The position numbers and the translations under genes are program-made. Shown one piece after another: positions 1 to 7,138 of a stretch of 11,513 nucleotides of DNA; position 1 is the stretch's first letter, and every line of letters starts with the position of its first letter. A model generated the notes under the pieces. That model did no database searches and had not been told where the DNA came from. It saw nothing but the letters and a program-made list of their open reading frames with translations. Origin of the DNA: Arthrobacter sp. (GTDB lineage Bacteria > Actinomycetota > Actinomycetes > Actinomycetales > Micrococcaceae); contig JAODMS010000092.1 of NCBI GenBank assembly GCA_025464925.1, forward strand, positions 1-11,513, read 5' to 3'.

Positions 1-377
1 CTTCGAAGCCGTCACGACGTGAGTCGTCCGGCCACAGCAACAAAGCCATACCCGCCTCCCCCGGATAGCCACGACCCTACAACGGCCACGGAACCACCCG
101 TCAACACCATAAGGACAGCAACCAGAAGACGTCGAAGACGTGGACACGGGCCAGGGCATCCGGAGCCCTGCGACGGAGGCACTGGACCCCGACAGCCGGC
201 CGCGCCAGCGGACGCCCGTGCTGGTCCTCGTACTAGGCTGGGCGTCTGACCATACGCCCTACGTCGTAGAGGAACAGGGCCGGGATGTCCGGAGCCTGCG
301 AAGGCGCACCCTGGACCCAACAGCCGGCCGCCAAGCCCGCTAAATTGGCATAGCGGATGAAGCTGGAAGGGACTAAC
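1..377. other. Leader region without a supported gene
   Basis: I see no convincing gene here. Several frames are open on both strands, but their products are low-complexity Pro/Arg/Gly-rich strings typical of out-of-frame translation of GC-rich DNA, and none has a good ribosome binding site. The only structure I can support is an imperfect direct repeat, listed separately. The left edge may cut a neighbouring gene, but no recognisable end of one is visible. Confidence 0.5.
153..335. repeat. Imperfect direct repeat, two copies of about 55 bp
   Basis: Two related blocks lie at about 153-208 and 281-335, 128 bp apart start to start. Both contain TCCGGAGCC, then a TGCGA-AGG segment, then CTGGACCC, then ACAGCCGGCCGC. 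By eye they align over about 55 bp with a few substitutions and one- or two-base gaps. The spacing and the absence of a clear reading frame suggest an old local duplication. Function unknown. Confidence 0.55.
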
Positions 378-785
378 GTGCGCGATCTGCAAGACAATGC
401 GACTGAACCTGACGAGGACGCCAGCAAGTTTCCTGTCGCGAAGTCAGTGCGGGGGAAGATCGCCGTAATCGTGGGGGTTCTTCTGGTCCCTTCTGTGCTC
501 AGTATTGCCTTGAGCAGCGGGGTGGATGACCGTGCAGAGCGGGACGCTGAAGTCGTGTCCCTCATGTCGGACTACTCCGTGGATGATGTAAGCATTTACG
601 ACGGGTCATGGCACGGGAACGACAGGAGTCTCCCCGGTCGCTATACCTTGAACATCACCAAGGACGGCTCAGTGCATGTATGCCGCCAAGTTACCGTTGA
701 GTCCCTCCGCGCCAATGAGCCAGTCCAATGCGATGGTGGCACGGTCATCCACCCAAAGGTGGTTCCAGTTACAGGGAACAGCTAA
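378..785 (+). CDS. Small single-pass membrane protein, unknown function
   Basis: I do not recognise this family. The protein has about 135 residues with an acidic, soluble N-terminus of about 25 residues, then one hydrophobic segment (IAVIVGVLLVPSVLSIAL, roughly residues 26-44) preceded by positive charges (KSVRGK). It continues into a polar C-terminal domain, probably outside the membrane, with two cysteines 16 residues apart (HVCRQV...VQCDGG) that could form a disulphide. I chose the GTG at 378 because GGAAGG lies 7 nt upstream; an in-frame ATG at 357 has no comparable site. The next gene starts 10 nt after the stop and a strong hairpin follows it, so the two probably form one transcript. 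Confidence 0.7.
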   Translation: MRDLQDNATEPDEDASKFPVAKSVRGKIAVIVGVLLVPSVLSIALSSGVDDRAERDAEVVSLMSDYSVDDVSIYDGSWHGNDRSLPGRYTLNITKDGSVHVCRQVTVESLRANEPVQCDGGTVIHPKVVPVTGNS

Positions 786-795
786 CGAAAGCCCG

Positions 796-996
796 ATGGC
801 GACTCCGTCACGCCCTAACCGGGTGCTGAGGCTCCTGGCTGTGCTGTTCACAGTCGCTGCGGTCGGATCGGTGGTGCTGGTGGCCGTGGACATGGTCGTT
901 GGTCGGCCTGCTGCCGGCGACGTCTTCATCACCGTCCTGAATGCCCTGGCGGCGTTCGTATTGTGGCGGCGGGTGTTGGAACAAACCCGGGCATGA
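796..996 (+). CDS. Small two-pass membrane protein, unknown function
   Basis: A 66-residue protein with two hydrophobic segments (LLAVLFTVAAVGSVVLVAVDMVV and VFITVLNALAAFVLW) separated by a short polar turn, and arginine-rich ends (PSRPNRVLR and RRVLEQTRA). The family is not recognised. The frame is open from 676, but the extra N-terminus would overlap the upstream gene almost entirely, so I chose the ATG at 796, 10 nt after the upstream stop. The ribosome binding site is weak (GAAAG), which fits translation coupled to the upstream gene. A terminator hairpin begins two bases after its stop codon. Confidence 0.65.
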   Translation: MATPSRPNRVLRLLAVLFTVAAVGSVVLVAVDMVVGRPAAGDVFITVLNALAAFVLWRRVLEQTRA

Positions 997-998
997 GG

Positions 999-1026
999 AA
1001 AGGCCGGCACCTGGGTGCCGGCCTTT
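999..1026 (+). terminator. Strong hairpin terminator after the two membrane genes
   Basis: AAAGGCCGGCAC pairs perfectly with GTGCCGGCCTTT, giving a 12-bp stem around the tetraloop CTGG. It starts two bases after the stop codon at 996. The stem ends in TTT, with no long U tract. It marks the end of the 378-996 transcript and could also act on convergent transcripts from the minus-strand genes. Confidence 0.85.
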
Positions 1027-1302
1027 CCGGGTTTCCCTCTGCAAAGGAAATTTGGGTGGGCAGCGTCTCGCTGCCTGGTGGTCAGAGGTTGTGGTGTTCC
1101 TGGGCCCAGCCGATATTCGCAGGCCCGGTTGGTTCGCCGGCGGTGAGCAGACGAATTTCGATGATGTCTTCCGCCAGGCTGGGGTGGCGCGCAGAGCCGC
1201 CGGGGAGCGCTGTGCCGTCAAATCGGGCGGATGTTCTCTGCCTGGGCCTCCGGGCCGGGACACGGTTCTGTTCCTGCTGGCCCCTCCGGTTCCGGCATTA
1301 TT

Positions 1303-1536
1303 TCAGGTCCGGTCCACGGCCCCTGCCTGGCCGGCGTGACGGGCACAGTGGGCGCAGCAGTACACCCCCTCCGCGCTCTCCGTCCCGTGTCCGATGATCC
1401 GGCAGCCACAGTGCGCGCAGGCCGGAGCCATGGCCTGGATGGCGCACTCAAAACTGTCGAAGGTCTCGGATACATCGCCTCTGGTGATGGTGAAGGCCTT
1501 GTCGTAATCGTTGCCGCAGGTATCGCAGATCGCCAT
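1303..1536 (-). CDS. Small Cys-rich zinc-ribbon-like protein
   Basis: A 77-residue protein beginning MAICDTCGNDYDKAF. Cysteines come in metal-binding-style pairs: CDTC (residues 4 and 7), a lone Cys in SFEC, then CAHCGC and YCCAHC near the C-terminus. Small proteins of this pattern are common in Arthrobacter-like genomes and are annotated as hypothetical; I infer zinc binding, with no known partner. The frame stays open upstream to 1659, but AAAGGAA sits about 8 nt before the ATG at 1536 and the protein begins sensibly there. It lies on the same strand as the gene at 1634-1888, about 100 bp downstream of it, so the two may be co-transcribed. Confidence 0.8.
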   Translation of the reverse strand: MAICDTCGNDYDKAFTITRGDVSETFDSFECAIQAMAPACAHCGCRIIGHGTESAEGVYCCAHCARHAGQAGAVDRT

Positions 1537-1633
1537 GATGATTTCCTTTCGAACCGGGTGCTGAGGCGGGAACCGGGAGCAGGTGCAGCAGCGCAACTGT
1601 GCCGGTGCAGCCGGGACCGGCGGGCGTCCCTTC

Positions 1634-1888
1634 TTATTCGCCGGGCTGCGCGGCGTCAAAAAACCTGTATTCAGCCTGCCCCGCGGGGGCCCCGGCCGAC
1701 TTTCCCCGGATGAAATTTCGGTCTTCCTCGGACGCCGTCAGCTGGCCGTGCTGGTCAGCCTCGGCGTCTCCGCCGGCCGCCATGATTTTGGCCGACGTCG
1801 TGCGCGGGAGGACCTGGCATCCCGGGTTGTCCATCAGCCACTTCTGCGTCCCGGCATCGAGCCTGTCCCACAGTTCCCTGATGGCCAT
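1634..1888 (-). CDS. Hypothetical protein, 84 residues
   Basis: An acidic small protein beginning MAIRELWDRLDAGTQKWL, with a middle segment NPGCQVLPRTTSAKI and an acidic SEEDRNFIRGK stretch. The first half resembles small conserved hypothetical proteins I associate with Arthrobacter and relatives; no catalytic motif or membrane segment is visible. The start is uncertain: the ATG at 1888 gives the natural-looking N-terminus, but a GTG at 1897, three codons earlier, sits closer to a GAAGAAGG ribosome binding site. The last 20 or so residues (AGAPAGQAEYRFFDAAQPGE) are low complexity and may have been added by loss of an earlier stop. Confidence 0.6.
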   Translation of the reverse strand: MAIRELWDRLDAGTQKWLMDNPGCQVLPRTTSAKIMAAGGDAEADQHGQLTASEEDRNFIRGKSAGAPAGQAEYRFFDAAQPGE

Positions 1889-1954
1889 CTGAATCACGCC
1901 GCCTTCTTCGCCGGGATCACGCGGACCGCCGGAGACCGTCCGGTACACCAAATG

Positions 1955-2188
1955 TCAGCCTAGGCTACGCCCGGTGAGCCGGGAATGATATAGCCCCCAA
2001 CGTACGCCGGAGCCATTGAGGTGAACGACGTATCGATGCCCAAGAAGGCGTTCTTCTTTGATTCCTGCCCATGCCCACCAGGGCGGTTGACCGCCTAGCA
2101 ACTTTTGGTTCCAAAAAGCCGTTTGCACCAGATTCAAAAGGGAGTTGGCCTTTACCCCTTGGGAGTAGACCAGGCCATTTGGGAGCAT
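1955..2188 (-). CDS. Doubtful hypothetical protein, possibly truncated
   Basis: An open frame of 77 residues from an ATG at 2188, rich in Trp and Leu (AFWNQKLLGGQPPWWAWAGIK, then RYVVHLNGSGVRWGLYHSRL). The stretch between 2100 and 2190 looks less GC-rich than its surroundings, which suggests imported DNA. No ribosome binding site is visible before 2188, and the frame stays open upstream to 2383 with an unconvincing sequence. It could be the 3' end of a truncated gene or a chance frame. Confidence 0.3.
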   Translation of the reverse strand: MLPNGLVYSQGVKANSLLNLVQTAFWNQKLLGGQPPWWAWAGIKEERLLGHRYVVHLNGSGVRWGLYHSRLTGRSLG

Positions 2189-2388
2189 CAGGCGCCCAAG
2201 GGCTGACACGCCCCTGACCTGGGCACGGCTCTGTCTCTCAACCCGCGGGATGTGAGGCAGTCCGGCGAGACAGCAGTGCCGTCCCGGTACTCCGCGGCGC
2301 CGGGTGTCTTGCCACCGTGTATCGCAGCCTCCTGCTGGCTTTGGTGGCGTGGGTATTGGTTGCAAGACACTTGCGGGGCCCACATGGG

Positions 2389-2602
2389 AAACTGATTGGC
2401 TCTGCGCTGGTCTCGACCAGGGCCCAGGACTCCGGCCGGCAGATCCGGGACCTGCTCGGCGCCGGGGTCCGCCGGGGTGATCTCTACACCGACCACGGGG
2501 TCAGCGGGGCGCGGGCGGCCCGGCCGGCATTCAATCAGGCCCTGGAGGACGCCTTCCGCCGGGGACTTCCACCTGGCCATTGACGTGAAGCGTGTGTGGT
2601 GA
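2389..2602 (+). pseudogene. Serine recombinase fragment, frameshifted
   Basis: Frame 1 reads KLIGSALVSTRAQDSGRQIRDLL, then DLYTDHGVSGARAARPAFNQALEDA, the N-terminal catalytic half of a serine resolvase/invertase. The nucleophile serine corresponds to the TCG at 2413, but the conserved arginine in the usual YARVS motif is leucine here. After about 2560 the homology moves to another frame (AGDFHLAIDVKRVW, equivalent to the usual GDTLVITTLDRLGR) and stops at 2602. The rest of the catalytic domain and the DNA-binding helix-turn-helix are missing, and no in-frame ATG precedes the homology. It is a dead remnant and differs from the intact resolvase at 9173-9721. Confidence 0.8.
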
Positions 2603-2639
2603 GCGGCCGAAACGCGCGTGTACTCGGCGTCCTGAGCCG

Positions 2640-3491
2640 TCACGGGCACCCGGTCGCCCCGCGGCCAGCCACGTCGACGAGGGCACCGATGAGTTCGGGA
2701 CCCAGCCCCAGTGCTGCATCGTTGTGGTTCGCCCCCGCTACCTCCACCTCGATGACGTAGTTTCCGGCGTCCCGGGCCGCCTGAGCCACGTCCCGGCTCT
2801 GCTGCGCGGGCACGATGGTGTCCGCGCTCCCGTAGACCACGGCGGTCGGGATGTCCGCTCGCACTACGTTCTCGCGTACCGGGTAATGATCGCGCAGCAT
2901 CCAGCCCACCGGCACGCCGTAGGCTGCCCGGCCGACGTCGGCGAGCGAGGTAAAAGGTGAGCGCAGCAGCATCGCGGCTGGAGGGTGCTCGGTGGTGAGC
3001 TCCGTGACCACCCCGGCGCCGATGCTCTCCCCGAAATAGACGAGCGAGCCCGCCGGTACTCCTGCCGCACCTGTCAGGAACTCGCGAGCGGCGCGGACAT
3101 CGCGCGCGAGACCGTCCTCGGACGGGTACCCGGGATTCCCCGCGTAACCGCGATAGTCGAAGAGCAGCACGCCGAATCCGAGCTCGCTGATCGCTCGTCC
3201 CAGCCCTGCCCGATTAGCCCGGTTGCCGCCGTTGCCCGGTGCGACGAGCACGGTCGCGCGGCAGCCGGCTGCGGCTGGCAGGTACCAGGCACCGAGCTCG
3301 AGGCCGTCACTGGTCGTGAGCGTGACTTCCTGGGATCCGGGCAACAGCTCGGCGGCCGGGCGTGGCTGGCCGCGGTCGGGGAAATAGATGAGCGAGCGTT
3401 GGAAGAACCACGGCATGCCAATCAGGAGCCCGACGACGACGAACACGGTCGCGAGCGGCATGATCCTTCGCACCGTCAACTTTTTCGCCAC
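2640..3491 (-). CDS. Membrane-anchored alpha/beta hydrolase
   Basis: A serine hydrolase of the ABHD13/Bem46-like alpha/beta fold, about 283 residues. The N-terminus is a signal anchor: MAKK-like basic start, then hydrophobic residues 11-30 (MPLATVFVVVGLLIGMPWFF). The family landmark QRSLIYFPD follows. Catalytic residues are visible: Ser156 in GESIGAG, Asp224 in YGSADTIVP and His256 in GANHND. The oxyanion region is APGNGGNR and FDYRGYAGNPG is typical. The enzyme should act on the outer membrane face; its substrate (an ester or peptide) cannot be told from sequence. The frame is open to a GTG at 3527; I preferred the GTG at 3491 because it gives a short basic N-terminus before the membrane helix. 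An ATG at 3461 is another option. Confidence 0.9.
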   Translation of the reverse strand: MAKKLTVRRIMPLATVFVVVGLLIGMPWFFQRSLIYFPDRGQPRPAAELLPGSQEVTLTTSDGLELGAWYLPAAAGCRATVLVAPGNGGNRANRAGLGRAISELGFGVLLFDYRGYAGNPGYPSEDGLARDVRAAREFLTGAAGVPAGSLVYFGESIGAGVVTELTTEHPPAAMLLRSPFTSLADVGRAAYGVPVGWMLRDHYPVRENVVRADIPTAVVYGSADTIVPAQQSRDVAQAARDAGNYVIEVEVAGANHNDAALGLGPELIGALVDVAGRGATGCP

Positions 3492-3668
3492 CGTCTTATG
3501 ATCGCAGAGCGGTTCGCGCCCGCACACGCCACGTGACCCACGACCTGATCACCGACCGCTGACGCACGCCGTCGAGCACGTGATACACGGAGAAGAAGAA
3601 ATTCGTACCACCCCGGCCCGGCATTCAACCGGCTGATACCGGCCGGACCAGGCGCACCAACCGATCCG

Positions 3669-3749
3669 GGCGTGTCCAACGAAGGGAGCGAGAGTGGGCG
3701 CGAGATACCGCTGGCCTTGGAAATGAATGCCGTCGCGATGAACGGTTCG
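3669..3749 (-). pseudogene. Mu-type transposase C-terminal fragment
   Basis: The minus strand encodes RTVHRDGIHFQGQRYLAP followed by TLAPFVGHA, which matches the Mu/TnsB-type transposase C-terminal domain (usual form: HRDGI-FQG-RY---TLA-FVGE). The similarity ends abruptly at GHA, where the usual VTIRYDPRD stretch does not follow. The catalytic DDE core and N-terminus are absent: upstream on this strand the reading runs directly into the transposon-end-like sequence at 3769-3817. It therefore looks like an element whose interior has been deleted, joining one end to the middle of the transposase gene. Confidence 0.7.
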
Positions 3750-3768
3750 GTTTTCGCGAGAGGCTTGC

Positions 3769-3817
3769 CTGTGAATCGCAGCGATAAGTGGCGGCATTTT
3801 CGCGACGCTAAATGTCA
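3769..3817 (-). repeat. Transposon-end-like sequence, copy A
   Basis: Read on the minus strand it begins TGACATTTAGCG and contains related short units: TAGCGTCGCGAAAA, TTATCGCTGCGA and, slightly further in, CTCTCGCGAAAA. Repeated binding sites just inside a TGACA-like terminus are the usual layout of Mu/Tn552/TnsB-type transposon ends. It aligns without gaps to 9921-9969 at 40 of 49 positions. The adjacent transposase fragment at 3669-3749 supports this reading. The precise outer boundary is uncertain because weak similarity continues past TGTCA. Confidence 0.7.
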
Positions 3818-3873
3818 CCCCTGATGCCCGTAAGCCGAAGGGCGCACGTTCCTCGCGGTGACTCAGGCGCCGG

Positions 3874-4725
3874 TCATGCCGGCAGCTCAGTCACGTAGAT
3901 GCGGGCGCTGCGCCGCGCCTGCACCGCCCTGAGGTGGTCGACTCCCTCAAACTCGTTGCAGAGGAGGAACAAGTGCCGGCCCTCCGGCCCGCCGAGCGCG
4001 CATGAGAAGCACGGTACGTCGGTCTCGACCCGATGGGTGATCTCGCCGCCGTCAAGCACCCGAACGACCGCTCCAGCGGGCGCGCCCTCGACGCGGGTGT
4101 GCGCGAAAGTGTCAGCCGTCTGGGACCAGATACCGCCGGCGGCGTCGATGCAGATGCCGTCGGGTCCAAGGCCCTCTGCCCAATTGCGACGCCCGGACAG
4201 CGAGCCGTCGTGCCCGATGTCGAAGGCCGACAGCCTGCCGGCGAAGGACTCGGCGACGACGAGTGTCGATCCGTCGGGAGTCACGACCATGCCGTTGGGA
4301 AACTCGATGTCGCCGGCTACCTCGCGAGTGGTGCCGTCCGGAGCGACCAAGCGGATCCACCCCGGTGTGGGTTCACCGCCCCCGGCGAAGTCGAAGTCGG
4401 CCCCGTTTACGTAGACGTGGCCGGCCGGATCGACGATGACCTCGTTGCCTCCCTGCTCGCTGTACCTGTCGGTGGAGCCGTCCGGCCGCACCAGGGCCAG
4501 ATCCTCGCCGGAGACCAGCAAACCGCCGTCGGACAACCAGGCGATGGCCCAGCCCATCCTCGTGGGCCCGGATGCCATGACCTCAGTTTGGCCCAGAAGG
4601 TCGACGGCCAAAACCTCACCGGCACCCCAGTGAGCAAACCACAGACGGCCGTCGTGCCAACGCCCGGACTCAATCATCACGAAGCCGTCCGCAAGCAGAC
4701 GCGGGGCGGGGAGCATCTGTGTCAT
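3874..4725 (-). CDS. SMP-30/gluconolactonase/LRE family protein
   Basis: A 283-residue six-bladed beta-propeller of the SMP-30/gluconolactonase family, cytoplasmic or without an obvious export signal. The divalent-metal ligands expected for the family are present: Glu19 (in MIESGRWHDGRLWF), Asn144 (in EFPNGMVVTPDG) and Asp189 (in GPDGICID), plus Asn94 in GGNEVIVDPAGHVYV. Members hydrolyse sugar lactones or related esters; the substrate here is unknown. I placed the start at the ATG at 4725, with AGGA about 9 nt upstream, because the longer open frame to 4818 adds a Cys/Arg-rich stretch foreign to the family. No partner enzymes of a sugar pathway are adjacent, so it appears to be a single-gene unit. 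Confidence 0.9.
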   Translation of the reverse strand: MTQMLPAPRLLADGFVMIESGRWHDGRLWFAHWGAGEVLAVDLLGQTEVMASGPTRMGWAIAWLSDGGLLVSGEDLALVRPDGSTDRYSEQGGNEVIVDPAGHVYVNGADFDFAGGGEPTPGWIRLVAPDGTTREVAGDIEFPNGMVVTPDGSTLVVAESFAGRLSAFDIGHDGSLSGRRNWAEGLGPDGICIDAAGGIWSQTADTFAHTRVEGAPAGAVVRVLDGGEITHRVETDVPCFSCALGGPEGRHLFLLCNEFEGVDHLRAVQARRSARIYVTELPA

Positions 4726-5224
4726 GACAACGATCCTGCCAAACGACAAGCCCGCGGCGCCAGACCGGCCGCAACGGCATCCCGCTCCCCAGCGAGCAGG
4801 CGGTAGCCGCACCGGCACGGGGTCGGTCCTGACGGCATCGACATGCCCTGCGTTTCTGGGTCTTTGCAGGCATTCATCGGAGTGGCTGCGGCAGGCCCAC
4901 GCACCGACGCGTTCGGTAGTGCAGACGACGACTGACTAGGACGGACCTGACGCGAAGCTCTTTTCGCGGAGCTCCATGCATGAGACCAGATGGCCCACGC
5001 GATTCCAGCTGCTGTCCAAATATGGAGGGACGTCTGTTGCATAAGCCGGTCCCCCAGCGCGACCCCTCCCAACCCCTCCCCCACCGATCAAAATTCCATA
5101 CAGATGCTGGGATCCTGCATTCGCGTATACCCGCCCGCAAAACTGTCCCGCTTAGGTCGGGCGGTTCCTGGGGGTCGACGCAACAGATGCGTGATTTTTG
5201 GGTCGTTTTCCCGGTGCTTCGAGG
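4726..5224. other. Intergenic stretch, nothing firmly identified
   Basis: About 500 bp between the SMP-30-like gene and the IS30 remnant. Open frames on both strands lack start signals and recognisable motifs. One minus-strand frame without a start codon ends ELREKSFASGPS at a stop at 4936-4938 and could be the tail of a lost gene, but I do not recognise it. The sequence GGGTCGACGCAACAGATGCGT at about 5172 may be the outer end of the IS30 element. Confidence 0.4.
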
Positions 5225-5691
5225 CTACCGCAACGCGGCGGCCGGCGCGGTGCGTTCGGCTTTGAATCGTTCTGCCGGGGTGTCGTAGTCGAGGGTCTTC
5301 CGTGGCCGTTCGTTGAGTTCACGCATCACGTGAGAGACGTGCGCAGCGCTGTGAACCGCGAGGTTGGTGCCCTTGGGGAAATATTGGCGGGCCAGCCCGT
5401 TAAAGTTCTCGTTAGCGCCGCGCTGCCAGGGACTGGAGCGTTCGGCGAAGTAGACCGCAACGCCGGTCTTCTTTGTTAGTTCCTCGTGCCAGGCCATTTC
5501 CACGCCCTGGTCCCAAGTGAGTGTTCGCTTCAGGTGCGTTGGCAGCTTCGCTAACGCACCTGACGGCGGCCGCGTTGACGCTCGCAGCGGTGTGATCCAG
5601 AGGCAGATTCACGATGATGCCGTATTGGGTTTTCCTTTCCCTGAGTGTCATCATCGCCGAGACTGACCCGACGCCGACGATGAAATCCCCC
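5225..5691 (-). pseudogene. IS30 transposase, catalytic C-terminal part, frameshifted
   Basis: The DDE integrase core of an IS30 transposase. From the IS110 junction it reads GDFIVGVGSVSAMMTLRERKTQ (first catalytic Asp in EGDF) and LPLDHTAASVNAAAVR. A single extra base near 5558 then shifts the frame, and homology resumes as LAKLPTHLKRTLTWDQG (second Asp), EMAWHEELTKKTG and SPWQRGANENFNG (catalytic Glu), ending with NERPRKTLDYDTPAERFK. All three catalytic residues are still encoded, but not in one frame. The N-terminal part lies beyond the IS110 element at 7153 onward, with about 85 residues missing between the two. Confidence 0.9.
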
Positions 5692-5695
5692 TCCT

Positions 5696-5701
5696 TACGG
5701 T
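5696..5701 (+). promoter_or_regulatory. -10 half of the circle-junction promoter (left end)
   Basis: TACGGT lies four bases after the CT core. When the element ends are joined, it is placed 17 bp downstream of TTGACA in the right end, forming a complete sigma-70-type promoter. In the integrated state the upstream DNA is IS30 sequence and no -35 box is seen, so the RNA should be expressed mainly from the excised circle. Transcription would begin near 5708. Confidence 0.7.
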
Positions 5702-5708
5702 GTTGTTG

Positions 5709-5892
5709 TGGGTGATTTCGGGGCTGTCGTAGTGTTCCGATCACCCTCGGGTGGCGGGTAGGCCCAGATCTCCCTGCGCGCTGGGACGGCTTACTGGGAA
5801 TGGCCGCCCGCTGCCCGCCGATGACCCGACCGCTGATTGAGACTTACGACATTGATCGTTGGGTAAGGACGTGCCGGCGTGGTTATCGACAG
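5709..5892 (+). ncRNA. Bridge RNA of the IS110 element
   Basis: The leader folds into the three parts known for IS110 (IS621-type) bridge RNAs. 5' stem-loop: GGGTGAT (5710-5716) with ATCACCC (5740-5746). Target loop: stem GCGGG/CCCGC (5754-5758 with 5807-5811) plus GGCC/GGCC (5761-5764 with 5802-5805). It encloses left guide AGATCTCCCT (5766-5775), which pairs with the bottom strand of target AAATCCCCCT with two wobbles, and right guide ACTGGGA (5793-5799), complementary to TCCCAGT at the right flank. Donor loop: stem GCCGATGACC/GGTTATCGAC (5817-5826 with 5881-5890, 9 of 10 paired). It encloses left guide ATTGAGA (5836-5842), identical to the right element end, and right guide GTAAGGA (5863-5869), complementary to TCCTTAC at the left end. 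The order of guides is that of IS621. RNA ends are estimates. Confidence 0.85.
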
Positions 5893-5933
5893 GGCCAACG
5901 AAAAATGGGAGCTGATCGAAGGGACCGAAAGAC

Positions 5934-7136
5934 ATGCCGGCATTGTGGGCAGGAATCGACTCGGGCAAGAGAGCCCATCACTGCGTCGTGATCGACCAGG
6001 CGGGGACGGTGCTGCTCTCGAAACGGGTCGAGAACGACGAGACCGTGCTGCTGGAGCTTATTGCCACGGTCGCCGGGCTCGCCGGCCGGCGGTGAGGTCT
6101 GCTGGGCCACGGATCTGAACGCCGGCGGCGCGGCGCTGCTGATCGAGCTGTTGGCCGCGCACGCGCAGCGGCTGCTCTATATCCCCGGACGGATCGTGCA
6201 TCACGCCGCGGCGACCTACCGCGGGGATGGCAAAACCGACGCGAAAGACGCCAGGATCATCGCCGACCAGGCACGCATGCGCACCGACCTCCAGCCCGTG
6301 CGCGGTGCGGACCAGATCAGCGTGGACCTGCGCCTGCTGACCGCCCGCCGCACGGATCTGGTCTGTGACCGGGTCCGGGCGATCAACCGGCTCCGGGCCA
6401 CCTTGCTGGAGTACTTCCCTGCTCTTGAGCGGGCGTTCGACTACTCCAAGAAGGCCCCCTGATCCTCCTGGGCGGCTACCAGACTCCAGAAGGCATCCGG
6501 CGGATGGGTTTGACCCGGCTCGCCGGCTGGCTCAGGAAACGCGGCTGCCGGAACAGCGCCAAGATGGCAGAGAAGGCACTTGAGGCCGCGAACGCCCAGC
6601 ACACCGTCCTGCCGGCCCAGTCCACGGGCTCGGCACTGGTCGTCCGGCTGGCCGGGCAGATCAGCGCAACCGACTCAGAGATCGCCGACGTCGATGCCCA
6701 GATCACGGACGTCTTCCGGCAGCACGACAGCGCCGATGTTCTGCTGAGTCTGCCTGGGTTCGGACCCGTTCCCGCGGCAACGTTCCTCGCGAACATCGGC
6801 GGCAACCTGAACGGGTTCGACACTTCCGACCGGCTCGCCAGCGTCGCCGGGTTGGCTCCGGTCCCACGCGATTCCGGCCGGATCAGCGGCAACCTGCACC
6901 GGCCGCGCCGGTTCAACCGCAGGCTTCTGCGGACCTGTTACCTCGCCGCCCTCTCCAGCCTGAAAAACAGTCCCGCATCCAGAACCTACTACGACCGGAA
7001 ACGAAGCGAGGGAAAGTCCCACAAGCAGGCGCTCATCGCCCTGGCCCGGCGCCGCATCAACGTCCTCTGGGCCATGCTCCGCGACCACACCACCTACCGG
7101 GAACCAACGCCAAAGATCACCGCCCAGGCGGCTTGA
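5934..7136 (+). pseudogene. IS110 recombinase, two frameshifts
   Basis: The recombinase would be about 400 residues. It starts at the ATG at 5934 (MPALWAGIDSGKRAHHCVVID, first RuvC-like Asp) and runs to about 6090, where one extra base gives a stop at 6093-6095. The middle continues in the next frame (CWATDLNAGGAALL, then GKTDAKDARIIADQARMR with the remaining acidic residues) until a missing C in the C-run near 6458 gives a stop at 6460-6462. The last part returns to the first frame (LLSLPGFGPVPAATFLANIG, APVPRDSGRISG with the likely catalytic Ser, then KQALIALARRRINVLWAML) and ends at 7136. The first domain is DEDD RuvC-like, the second is the Transposase_20 domain with the serine nucleophile. 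The +1 and -1 changes cancel, so sequencing error in GC-rich runs is a possible alternative. Confidence 0.9.
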
Positions 7137-7138
7137 CA
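7133..7138 (+). promoter_or_regulatory. -35 half of the circle-junction promoter (right end)
   Basis: A perfect TTGACA overlaps the recombinase stop codon and lies 12 bp from the right core. With the two-base core and three bases of left end it sits exactly 17 bp from TACGGT at 5696-5701. Known IS110 elements rebuild a promoter across the joined ends in this way. Confidence 0.7.

Noticed and set aside
1082..1285. Minus-strand frame ending LAEDIIEIRLLTAGEPTGP then ANIGWAQEHHNL
   Set aside because: It looks protein-like but has no start codon and no recognisable family. It may be a gene remnant, but support is too weak for an annotation.
4961..4976. Small hairpin AGCTCTTTTCGCGGAGCT as a terminator
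   Set aside because: Only a five-base stem, no U tract, and no gene ends at it.
4722..5084. 120-residue minus-strand open frame containing HIWTAAGIAWAIWSHAW
   Set aside because: It overlaps the 5' end of the SMP-30-like gene, has no ribosome binding site and matches no family I know.
5934..7136. Programmed frameshifting to make the IS110 recombinase
   Set aside because: IS110 recombinases are normally made from one frame, and there are two shifts of opposite sign at sites without a typical slippery-plus-structure arrangement. Mutation or sequencing error is simpler.
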